This document shows positions 10,852-23,200 of a stretch of DNA of 64,000 nt, in pieces. Positions within the stretch are counted from its first letter, which is position 1; every line of letters starts with the position of its first letter. Origin of the DNA: Phallusia mammillata (Eukaryota; Chordata; Ascidiacea; Phlebobranchia; Ascidiidae); contig QLIY01000371.1 of NCBI GenBank assembly GCA_003260075.1, forward strand, positions 1 through 64,000, read 5' to 3'. Below the pieces are notes generated by a model that had not been told where the DNA came from, did not search any database, and worked only from the letters and a program-made list of their open reading frames with translations. Made by a program: the position numbers and the translations under genes.

Positions 10852-12621
10852 GTGGAAAATGTACTATATATTCCCCACCCCCACAGTAATCAAAAATTCT
10901 CCTACAGATACTTCTATGTAAAAGTTAAGATTGAAAAAGTTACATTACAAGTTGAAACAATTTACAAATTCAGCATTTTTTCTCTTCTTTCTAATAAGTT
11001 TTGGTAAGAATTTATACCAAAGCAGTTAGGGTTTTACTCATTCAATACCAAAGCACCATAATTACGAAATAATTATGTACCAAACATACTTTACCCCCCC
11101 CCCACAGTATTTAAATCTCCTACAGATACTTCTATGTAAAAGTTATGATTGAAAAAGTTACATTACACGTTGAAACAATTTACAAATTCAGCATTTTTTC
11201 TCTTCTTCCTAATAGGTTTTGGTAAGAATTTATACCAGAGCAGTTAGTGTTTTACTCATTCAATACCAAAGCACCATAATTACGAAATATTTATGTACCA
11301 AACATACTTTCTATTTTGGGGAAACTTTGCAAGCAACTGAAACTAATTTATATTTAGGAGTTTGCATTGAATTTAAAAGGACACAATTTTAACATTACAC
11401 GTCGATCACCATTAAGATACTTAGCTCACTGAAACGTATCAAGAATACGTTGAACGTTTCAATTTTTGCAAAACGAATCAGGGCCGCCGGCAATTGTAAT
11501 TCACTCAAGCAAATCAATTGATGACTGTGTGTCGAATCAACCAATAGGAAGTCGTTACGTTGCGCACACGTGTACTTGATACAAATGCATCATCTGTAAT
11601 CACTCAATCGTGACGCAACCGGAAAATGTAAAGTTATTTTACTGGGCTAGGGACAGTTTTGTGTTGCATTTTACTAAACCAATATGGACATGCCTTTTTT
11701 ACTGTTAATTACAAATTATTGTTGATTGAATCTTTATCAATTAAAGACAAACAAATGGCCGATCAGTGTCGAATGATCAAATATATTTTGGGCAATCACA
11801 AAACAGTTCCAAATTAATTCAATGTAGCCTACAGCAAAAAATATACAATTTATTTTTATTAAGATTAACAGTTTCCATCGAAATATTTCTATGATGGTAA
11901 TGATCGTTAGATGTCGCTCCTGTGCTGTTAACTACAGGTGACGTTTTGATTCTGGCGGTCGTGCCAGGAATAGCTGGAAGTGTAATATGTGTGTCAGAAT
12001 CGATTTTGTGGCAAAAATGCTTGGTTTGTTTTGCATGCAAAACATACAAAAAATGGCATATCCTTCAAAGTACCCCCCCCCCCGCTCCTGTGCTGTTAAC
12101 TACAGGTGACGTTTTGATTCTGGCGGTCGTACCAGGAATAGCTGGAAGTGTAATATGTGTGTCAGAATCGATTTTGTGTCAAAAATGCTTGGTTTGTTTT
12201 GCATGCAAAACATACAAAGAAAATGGCATTTCCTTCAAAGTCTTTGTAGACGGATTTATGATTTACTTGGCAGCTTTTGGAATTGATGAGAAGACTAAAC
12301 GAAAATGATTTTTTTTTCAAGAAAAAGAAAACGTTAACACATCATAGCCATGACAGTTTGTTTGGAGAGCAAGGTCGAATCGTTTTGTTTAATTCTAAAG
12401 GAGACAACTGTGGAAATGTTACCAGGTATTAGAATATTTTTTCTTGTAAACATTTTTTTAATGTGTTGACGCAGTGGCCTATTAATCAGGGATCAAATTA
12501 ATGTTGTCATTAAATTTGGTCAACTTTGGCATATTTTGTTCCCGGGAGAAGGTTTAAGATTTAACATCCTGCTAATTTGCATTATGAGTGAAACCAGCTT
12601 TGAGCTGCAACTCCAGGATGC

Positions 12622-12792
12622 TGTTCAACCACGTGGCAATCAATTACCAGCGCCTCGAGTTTGCGGATTCTGTGCGTTGCGACATGACGTCAGAGCGTGT
12701 CCTGCCTGGGGAAGGCTTGAAGTGGAAGAAACCACTTCGCTCGTTGTTGCAACTAATCACCCGCAAGTGCATTGTGCAGATACAATTCAGAC
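12622..12792 (+). CDS. Unassigned candidate coding exon
   Basis: The open frame starts at an ATG near 12618 (MLFNHVAINYQRLEFADSV) and reads on through DMTSERVLPGEGLKWKK to RKCIVQIQFR. A GT follows at 12793, and the frame is flanked upstream by CCAG. The composition looks protein-like and not repeat-like, but I do not recognise the family. No partner exon is clear, although an open stretch runs 12091-12308. It could be a short gene between PDIA4 and GALNT B, a decayed retrocopy, or chance. Confidence 0.25.
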
Positions 12793-13701
12793 GTAGGCTA
12801 CAACATGCAATCTGTACGTACTATACCAGTTCACCGAAACTTGACATATTTGTGAATTTATGCATATACTGTTTTTACGATGGATGCCGGAGAACACGCA
12901 ATGATTGTGACTGGAAATTGCGTCAACTTCAGGGACCCCAAAAACACATTGAATCTTAATTTGTTGATAATAACGCAGTGGGTGGGCTATTAATCTGGCA
13001 ATTGATTTGGAAGGTATATGTTCTTTCTTCAATTCGTTGTTGTTAAAATGAAAATGTTGCCAAACATGGTTCTGATTTAAGCTGTTATTATTGACTCAAC
13101 AGGTCCAAACAATTCTAAACGACCATCAAGAACTGCTGTCGGTTTATTTTAGGAATTGGGATGTTCCAAGTTGTTACCGCATAAAAACCAATGGCGGTGT
13201 CCAGTCCACAAATGTCATTTGCGCTTAAATACATGCTAAAAGCTTTATAAAAATGGAAAACATGTGAGTGATTACTGGAACCGACAAAGTTGGTGGAATC
13301 GTAGTTGCGGAAAACAACAACTTTAGAAGAATTTTTTGGTCTACGAAATTTTTTGAATGCGGTTTGAGGTAAGAAAATTTTTTTTATTATAAAATCAAAA
13401 AAGTAAAACCTGTGTTACGCCTTTCAGTTAAACTCTCCCCCCCCCCAGAAGAATTTTTTGGTCTACGAAATTTTTTGAATGCGGTTTGAGGTAACAAATT
13501 TTTTTTTATCATAAAATCAAAAAAGTAAAACCTGTGTTACGGCTTTCGGTGAAATCAAGGACAACATGACAAAATTGTTGCATTTTATTGAAAAAGAAGT
13601 CTAACACGTAAAAGCACGATGGAATAAAAAAAAATATATCTGACAAACAGAATAAATATCACAGCAACAGTAAATGTTTCAAAAACCTAAACTTTCTAGA
13701 G

Positions 13702-13944
13702 CAGGGCTCGGCAACCCCTGGCGCGCGTGCCGTGCTTTTTGCCGCCAGGTGATTTTTGATGGCACGCCAACCGATTCGCGTGTTTATATTGAAGTAACAA
13801 TTTAACCTGTTACACTGCTTGTTATTTTACGCTGCTGCTGGCACGAACCACTATTATTTAGAAAAACGTTGGCGCGCGAGGTCATTAACACATGGAAATT
13901 ACAAGTAAATTGGAACGTGTCGACTGAAAGGTTGCCGATCCATG
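13702..13944. mobile_element. hAT MITE with perfect 8-bp target duplication
   Basis: The element starts CAGGGCTCGGCAACC and ends GGTTGCCGATCCATG, an imperfect inverted repeat. It is flanked on both sides by TTCTAGAG (13694-13701 and 13945-13952). An 8-bp duplication and CAG..CTG-like ends are typical of hAT transposons. It has no ORF. A related left end (CAGGGGTCGTCAACCCCTGG) is near 44444. It lies just beyond the GALNT B stop and may fall in its 3' UTR. Confidence 0.85.
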
Positions 13945-14059
13945 TTCTAGAGTATCAGGGTTGGATATTCGCGCATAGAAATTTTCCTCACACGATCTCT
14001 TCTCTATGCGGGATTACATAACTACTGAATCCACGTCAAATATCGAGCAGATTTTCTCA

Positions 14060-17000
14060 TCAAGAAATCACGTTAATATTTCCTCCCTTCATTTTCTCCC
14101 ACCAAGTCCATCGTTGCAGCTCGTTGTTCTTAACTTCGCAATCTTTCATCAAAAGTTCATCTTGCGTGACCGTCATACATTGTCCACTTTCAGCGCTTAT
14201 TATTTGGCCTTCCTGTGAAATAAACAAATATGCGGTTACGAAATTCAGTTAAACTCACATCAACACAACCGTTACATCCAGCGGCGGGATTCAAATTTTT
14301 TATCAGCCTGTTCTATCACAAAAGTCTTATTTTTCAGCTGGTTCTGTTACAAAATCCGGTTCTATCACAAAAGTCATATTTTTCAGCCGGTTCTGCTACA
14401 AAAAGTCAATTGACAGTACCCGGTAATGCTAACCGGTTTGCTGATCTCATAAAATTTCGTGAGACGGTTCAACAGAACCGGTGCGAACCGGCTGAATCCC
14501 ACCACTGGTTACAACATAATTTTCTTGCACAACAATCACCAATCGTTGTAAGCTTAACACATTGTCGACCTGCAGCCCTACCTCAGTGTACTTCCAAGTT
14601 TGTGACTCTGCTGCCGCCCCGCGGTCAATCTCACAGTCAGCAGCTGTCACTTGGTGCTGATCGAGAGTTACACAAGATTCCTTATCGTGGTTGAATCTCA
14701 ATTCCTGTCGGCTTGTGTACTCGATAAACTAAAACACATGACAATCAATTAATGTTGTTTTTAAGCAGATCACGTGACAATGAGGACCCACCTGATTGGA
14801 CAAACCGTGGCACATGTATACCGAAACAATTCGTTTCCCGTCTTTATTCATGAGATCCAGACACACAGACGCTCTTCCAACGTTGCGGATCTGCAGGAAG
14901 TTGTCAGCAATGGTTAAGGGCAATTTCTCATTAGGCTAAGTGCAATACTGAGCATTTGGAATTTTTTTACGGCAGAAACATTGTTATTGAACTTGTAGTG
15001 ATTCGAATGCGATATTCTGTTGAACTTAAAGCAATGAGCTTATATTTATTACACAGCAAACTAAAGTGGATTCAATTATTTGCTTTCGTGCAATAGTTTT
15101 TGCAGGTCGTCCAAACTGTCTCGGTCATTTACCAACTTCCCACATTATGTATAGAACGTTGCATGTGGGATATTACAAACTAAAATATTTGAACTCACGC
15201 TTCCGAAGAAACCAGGTCGATCCTCTGGTACTTTTTGTTCCGGGTAAACGTTTTCCAAATACCACTTGAAGTTGTGGCACTTCAATCTTTCACGAAGCTT
15301 CTTGCGTTCCCTCACGTCGATTACCTGAAACATATTAAACGCATTTCCTGGTTCTACTGCAATAACGGGCTGTCAGTGCCCAATTCAAACTTGTATTAAA
15401 ACACATGTATATTTTTCAACGGGGTTCGAACCCAGGACGCTCCCGGGGACGAATCCCGATCAGTTTTTTTTATGTCTGTATGATGGTCAGGCGCGCGAGG
15501 CTATTCGGCCAAGTTCCTTAAATTAGTGGTTGTTTACACTAAGACGGTGCACTACACTGCATAGCAACATTCAGTCCGGATTAAGGGTCTGCTGGCCTGT
15601 AGTTACATTTTATAAGTGGCCCGAAAATCAGGGTTGCCAACTAAAAAATTAGAATTATCAGTATTGCCAAATCATTGTCACAAAGATCGTTGTTACAACT
15701 GGCCTGGATTTTGGACTGGCCTGTAGGCACGTGCCTACTTTGCCTAATGGTTAATCCAGCACTGGCAACATTGCATGCTTGAACACGAAATAACTCGGTA
15801 ACCTATATGGGTCAAGTGCGCTGAACCATACGGTCAAGTTCGTGCCCCTAGATAAAATACTAAGAGTAAAAACGATATAAGACAAGCAGTGCATATACAA
15901 CAGCCCCGACACAACCCCAGCTGAAAACCAACTCCAACTGCCCGATTCCAAGCTTCGTGGGGCCACGTCTTATTCGTAATTCGTTACAGCGAAGTAACTA
16001 AGACTGGCGATTATGACGTCAGAGAATGGTACCAACAACAAAAACGTAACACATACGATACGGAATTACACGATGTCACAGACCAAGCTGACATGCGTGT
16101 TGGATTTTGATTCGGGTTTAGTGGACGAACTTAGTGACATAGGAACCTGTGCCGACGATAGGTTATGTGTCTCTGCAATGATTTGTTGCAAGCAATTAGA
16201 GCACAAGCGTTTCGTCCACCAGTTTGCATGCTTGACAAATTTGTCATTTAACTGCTGGTGTGATGCTAAGCCCCCCCCCCACCTGTGCCGACGATAGGTT
16301 ATGTGTCTCTGCAATGATTTGTTGCAAGTAAATACTGGACAGCGTTTCGTCCACCATTTTGCATGCTTGACAAATTTGTCATTTAACTGCTGGTGTGATG
16401 CTAAACAAAGTAGTTAAGGAACGCTACTTTTGTTGTATCGCTTGTGTGCTGGCACGATTTCATTTACTTATCTGATGAAGAAGCCCTACCGTTCTGGTGG
16501 GCGAACCGTCAGCAAAATTACAAGTCTCAAAAAAAAACTAGTATATTTTGTTTAGCATCACATCAGTTGAACGACAATTTTGATAAATATATGCAAAAAA
16601 GAAAACGAAGTTGAACATACCGATGTGGTTCTTATCGGGAGCCGGCTGTAGAAGATACGCTTATAATCATCCAACCAAACCTCGGCCACCCTGATGACGT
16701 TCAACCAAACTGTCATCTGACGTGGGTAGGTGTCATGATCACGTGACACATGTCCGATGTGGGAGCATGGAATAATGACGATCCTACCTCCGCACATCCA
16801 AGTCTGCAACAAAATATCTGTTTATATAAGCTGTTGCTGCCAGGCATGATATCAGATTTAAAGAGCTCTTCTGGCAATCGTATCTGCCATTTTGATTTTT
16901 CGTTTGTACTACGCGCATTCAGTGTTATTTACCCTGATGAAGGCGACCTGTATAGGACGTTGAAACGTCAGAATAAAATACAATTGCCAGAAGAGCTCTA

Positions 17001-17174
17001 TAAACTTGATATTACACCTGGCAGCAATAGCTTATATACCGGGGGTGGCCAGACCTGCTTCATGCTCGAGCCGCATATCACAAAACTTAAATGTTAAAAG
17101 AGCCGCAACACAAAAAATCAAAAACGAATTTATTTACTCACAATGAAGTCTACGCTATCAAGTAATGATTATTG

Positions 17175-17252
<78 letters not shown>

Positions 17253-20200
17253 TGAATTGAACAGAAACGGTATAGAGATCATACCATGGCATAGATATCA
17301 TATCCTGGCATAGATATCACACCCTGGCATAGAGATCATACCCTGACATAGAGATCATACCCTGACGAAGATCCCCCCCCCCTGAAATTAGGCTGATATG
17401 ATGGGAAAGTTTTTGTGTTTAGCTTCGTAAGACGTTTCAAGTTACTAGTTTTTGTTATGACCCCCCCCCCCGTTTTTGTGTTTAGCTTCCTAATGACGTT
17501 TCAAGTTACTAGTTTTTGTAATGATTGAGCGAACCTTGACAGATAAGGCGCACAGTTTTAAACTTTGCAATTATTGCTTGTATAAGTCGCAATACAAATG
17601 TAAAATGCTTTTAATGTCAGCCCTAAAATGCTTTTAATGACTTACAGTGTAAATCTGTCAATATATTTGACTGCAACGCACATGCTAACACGCTTCTGCA
17701 CAATAGTGTTCTTTTCGGTTTTCAGAATGTACATTGGCTATTATGAACAGTCAGTCTATTGTTAATACGGAATATAATGCATTATTTTATCATCTGGTCA
17801 AACAACTGCAAGATGGGGAAATGCATGTGCAACATTAAAGAGCCGCAATCAAAGGCTCAAAGAGCCGCAGTTTGGCCACCCCTGTTATATAGTAATATTG
17901 ACATCCAGGTCTGCAACAAAATGTGTGTTTGTATAAGCTATTGCTGCCAGGCATGATATAAAGTTTATAGAGCTCTTCTGGCAATTGAGATTTTTTTGTT
18001 TGTTTATCATGCACTGTACTACGCGCATTCGGTGTTATTTACCCTGATAAAGGCCACTTGTATGTAGGACGTCGAAAAGTCGGAATGAAAATACATTCGC
18101 AAGAAGAGCTCTATAAACGTAAAACATCTCAAACGTGAATTGAACAGAAACGGTATAGAGATCATACCATGGCATAGATATCATATCCTGGCATAGATAT
18201 CACACCCTGGCATAGAGATCATACCCTGACATAGAGATCATACCCTGAACGATATTTCCACATTCTCTCCTCCCCAAACCTCCATCTTGTCGTCATAAGT
18301 TCCGATGTGGATAAAGTACTTCCGGTTTACTGCGAACAATCCACCGGAAATGGTAGGGGTGGGAATCGGTTCCGCCAGAGATTTCCGAGCTTTCAGTTTT
18401 TCTTCGCTCATAAATCGCCAGTGGAAGAAAAGCTGCCAGGTGAATCCCCCGATTGAAGGCACGCCGTAACCATAGTAATATCTGCGTATAATGATAGTAA
18501 ATACATGGGGTTGATCCGATAATACTGTATCGGCGCCCGATGCTATGTGCCATACTGCGGCGGCTTAGCAACAAACCACGATACCGCAATAAACGAGTAA
18601 AACGTGGTTGTGCCTATCGCTTCTGCCACAATATTTTCCAAAACGTCACTTTACACAGATTTTTGACTCCCAAATTTTTTTCGTCTGATTTTTACATTTG
18701 TGCTTAGAACCTGAGAACATATGAGGCGTGCCAAAGAACAACTCGCCGAATCAGCAACTTAAGCCACGATTCGTTTTTTAGGTGAATTACATAAAGTGAA
18801 AGCGATTCACACAAGTCGCCTACTGTGCATTGTTATTGTGCTCCCATGACTGTGGTTTTTCTGACTTGCGTCTTTGCCGTTAATACTGGTTGGGAATTGG
18901 TTAATACAAACTTTCAAAACGAGATCTAACAGTTGCAAGCAACACGCCTTGGATTCTTCAAGTTTGACCCAGGGAATTTAGCAAAAAATATAGTGTGATT
19001 AATTTTGTTTTGTTGCGCTGATGCAACATAGAAAAGCTCAGAACAGAAAATATGCGAGAATACTGATATTCATATCGCAGTACGTTTGTGTAAATAATAT
19101 CAGACTGGTATCGGGCCAACCCTGGTAATATGTGGGGAGACATAGCAACATGAAGCTATATCCACTGCCAGGTTTCGACAAGCACGTAGACGTCACTGGT
19201 AGCACCGACTGCGATCAAAACATGCTCGCACTGCCCACATGCTTCAACGCTGGGGCGAAAGAACGAATTCGGAATGCCCACACATTGTGGAGCAGATAAT
19301 CAAGATACAGACCATCTTGTCCTAAAATGCCCCACAACCAAATTACAAGGTGGATGTCGGACAGTGCATGAATGGGATACAGTATTCAGCGACTGGTTCC
19401 AAAACATACCCGACAACTTTTTGAGACGTGGAAATTATACGACAATATATATCAGTGATTTTCAAACGCGGCTCTCAGCGTCGCATGCGGCTCCCAACTA
19501 CTTATTTTGCGGCTCCCATCAAACCCCAGAAAACCACCAAATATTGCTATTTTAGCTTTCAAAGTAATACTCTTTAGTGATTTTCTCAAGGTTTCGTTTT
19601 TTTCATCTCTCTACACACCTAAAAAACTACCATTTGGCCCCGACAATAAAAAGTTTGAAAACCACTGATGTACATGAAGCCATATATATTTGTGTCAGAA
19701 ACAACAATGTTCGGTGGGTTTGTCTTTCGGAATCTAAGTTGCGTAAAACCAGCAGGCAATAGTACCGAAGGTCATGGGTTTAAAACCCGCGAAAAAATGA
19801 CAAATTTCGCGTTTTTCACTTTTTACACCAGGAAACCTGTGTTGTCTATGGTCGTGTAGGCTGGGATTTGAACCAGCGTCCTCATACTTACTGAAAAGTT
19901 CGTGAATCGATGTCGTCAGTGACGGGAACCGCGATTGTTGAATTATCTTCAGTTATTTGAACCAGCAACGGTTCGAGCCATCCAATCGTGCACTCACAAT
20001 GACAGTCAATGAAAGCCACCGCTTCACCTACGAACAAAACCATCTGCTTTCGCGTCTGTTTGGGTTTGCGCAAGAATAACAAAGTGATTGTTTATTTTTA
20101 GGCGTGAACCAGTTCACTGCTAAACCGTTGGCCAAGCAAGGGTTTTTAAATCACGTTTGGGGTTAGTGTGCATTCTGTGTGTAATTGAGAAAACATAGTT

Positions 20201-23200
20201 TAACTTAAATCTGCCCAAATTTCATGATTTCCCTTGAATATTTGTTTAACTACAAATTTAATTAGAGTGGAAGTTATTCACCAATGCGACGGCTGTTCAG
20301 CAATTTAGCCATCGTTTATTTGCACAGCACACACTATAGAGTTGTAAACGGGCCTGAAATCGAAGCCCGAACCCGAATCGTTTTTGAGAAGCCGTTTGGG
20401 CCCAAACGTTTGATTAACAGGCGATACAAACATACCTCCGGCCCCCCCCCCTTGAATTATCTTCAGTTATTTGAACCAGCAACGGTTCGAGCCATCCAAC
20501 AGTGCACTCACAATGACAGTCTATGAATGCCACCGCTTCACCTGCGAACAAAACCACACCTGCTTTCACGTCTGTTTGGGTTTGCGAAAGAATAACAAAG
20601 TGTTTGTTTATTTTTACGCTCGGCACCCGTTCATTGCTAAACGGTTGGCCAAGCAAGGGTTTTTAAATCACGTTTGGGGTTAGTGTGCATTCTGTGTGTA
20701 ATTGAGAAAACATAGTTTAACTTAAATCTGCGACGGCTGTTCGGCAATTTAGGCATCGTTTATTTGCACAGGACACACTATAGAGTTGTAAACAGGCCTG
20801 AAATCGAAGCCCGAATCCGAATCGTTTTTGAGAAGCCGTTTGGGCCCAAACGTTTGATTAACAGGCGATACAAACATACCTCCGGAAGAATAAAGACAAC
20901 AAACACAATAGACAATTGGTCTCGAACAAGGCGTTGTGCTGGTGGACAGTAGAGGGCAAGTCTAGCAATTAGCTGCTTAAATTTATTGAAAAAAAATTCT
21001 GACACAGAGTGTAAAGTCAGGCCGAATCAAGCCCGTTATTTTAAAGGCCCGAACCCGAACCGGGATTCCCGGTCATACTTACAACTCTGCGTCACATACA
21101 CGTGAGCGCGCTAAAGTCCAAGACACGGCCACAGTTCAACGCGTACTGTGGGTGGAACTGTAGCGAATCGGCTGAATTGAAATCACCGACCTTTCGCCTG
21201 TTCAAGTCCAATCAAGCGAGCTCGGATCAATCCTTCTCTTTTCTTTGCCCTGATCAGCCGGACCTTCGGTAAAGTTGCTACCAGTGCGTCCAACGGCTCC
21301 TTAAGATGATCTAAAAAGGAAATAAAACATAAATTAATGCTGTAACCGTTTGTGCCAGAAGAAAATATTTCAGCCCACTTAGATTTAAAAAACCAACTAA
21401 AAAACCTCCTCAACTGAACCATTCAAAACAAATAAGGAATTACACATTTACCAATTTCCAATCATGTTCCAAATTAACACATACTGTCAACTGTTACAGT
21501 TAAAAAAAGTAATTGCGACTCCAATTAACCGTAATACATTCCCCCCCCCCACGTGAGCGCGCTAAAGTCCAAGACACGGCCACAGTTCAACGCGTACTGT
21601 GGGTGGAACTGTAGCGAATCGGCTGAATTGAAATCACCGACCTTTCGCCTGTTCAAGTCCAATCAAGCGAGCTCGGATCAATCCTTCTCTTTTCTTTGCC
21701 CTGATCAGCCGGACCTTCGGTAAAGTTGCTACCAGTGCGTCCAACGGCTCCTTAAGATGATCTAAAAAGGAAATAAAACATAAATTAATGCTGCACCCGT
21801 TTGTGCCAGAAGAAAATATTTCAGCCCACTTAGATTTAAAAAACAAACTAAAAAACCTCCTCAACTGAACCATTCAAAACAAATAAGGAATTAAACATTT
21901 ACCAATTTCCAATCATGTTCCAAATTAACACATACTGTCAATTGTTACAGTTAAAAAAAGTAATTGCGACTCCAATTAACCGTAATACATCATAACGTAT
22001 TACTTACCGTGGGAGCTAAAGTCGTCCACCAAGATAACTTCTTTGAGCAGAATGTCCGGGGTGTTATGAAGCACACTATAGATTGTTCGGACAAAAGTTG
22101 ACCAGCCCTCATTGAAGAAAACAATCACCACAGAAGTTTTGGGTAGTTGCTCGTAGTCGAACGGTTTGTGCCACAAACAACTGCAGAACGATACAGAGAT
22201 TGGAACAATATACACGGATCTGTTTGTGAAGTTATGACGACAAATATAACGGTCCCCCCCCCCTGTGCCACAAACAACTGCAGAACGATACAGAGATTGG
22301 AACAATATACATAGTAGATCTGTTTGTGAAGTTATGACGACAAAAAGGCCCAAATAGACGTAAAATGCGATAAACGTTGTGTCCATTAAAGCGAGTACTG
22401 GGCGATTTGATTTGATTAATAACGTTTCGATCAGAGCTTTTTACGTCTGTTTGGGGCGTTATATTCGTCGTTAAATGTAGTGATCGTTTCATTAGTCAAC
22501 AAGATAAATTAACAAACCGAATAAAAACACCGTTTTAAAATTTTTGCTGGGGTCATTTTTTAGAGTCAACGTATGCTATCCGTTCATGAAAGTAATAAAA
22601 ATATAGCCTAGGATAGTGAAAACAGCATTAGGTTGAAAAATATTTCTGTATGATGTTGTGGAATTGCAACGGACTCGAAAACCACCGAGTCTCTGTTTAA
22701 TACTCGGATTTAGATTTGTAAATTACTAGTGATGGGACGAGTACCCGGTACTCGGTATCGTATTTTGTCTCATTTTTTGATACCAACGTGCGAGTACGAA
22801 AGGCCGGTTTACACCATAAGAATACGGGCAATTTTTGGCCTATAGTTGCTTCGGACAGCACAAAATCGGGCCCCCCCCCCAGAATACGGGCAATTTTTGG
22901 CCTATAGTTGCTTCGGACAGCACAAAATTGGAAAAAAGTTCCGCCAGCTTACGTACGTCTTTTTCGCTATCACGATGGTGATTACATTTTTCTGCACGCG
23001 TGTGTATGTGCACGTCTGTACCCCGGCCATGTCAGATAAATTAGCCAGTGATATACAACTACCCCCCCCCCCATTTTTCGGCATGTGTGTGTGCACGCCT
23101 GTACCCCGACCATGTCAGACAAATTAGCCAGTGATATACAACTAAGTACAACACTACACTCAAGTACTCGGTAATCGTACTCGGTACTCGCTTCAAAACC

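Larger units (their letters stand above)
10852..14059. other. Intergenic region upstream of PDIA4
   Basis: This holds the PDIA4 5' flank and the 3' flank of GALNT B. Segments 10890-11095 and 11106-11315, about 11905-12070 and 12084-12240, and about 13318-13436 and 13447-13560 are near-identical pairs split by C runs. One unassigned ORF (12622-12792) and one hAT MITE (13702-13944) are listed separately. A reverse-strand AATAAA (TTTATT at 13584-13589) could serve GALNT B. Confidence 0.5.

Noticed and set aside
11541..11559. ER stress element upstream of PDIA4 (CCAAT, nine bases, then ACG)
   Set aside because: Spacing fits CCAAT-N9-CCACG, but the second half reads TTACG with two mismatches, so it is too weak to call.
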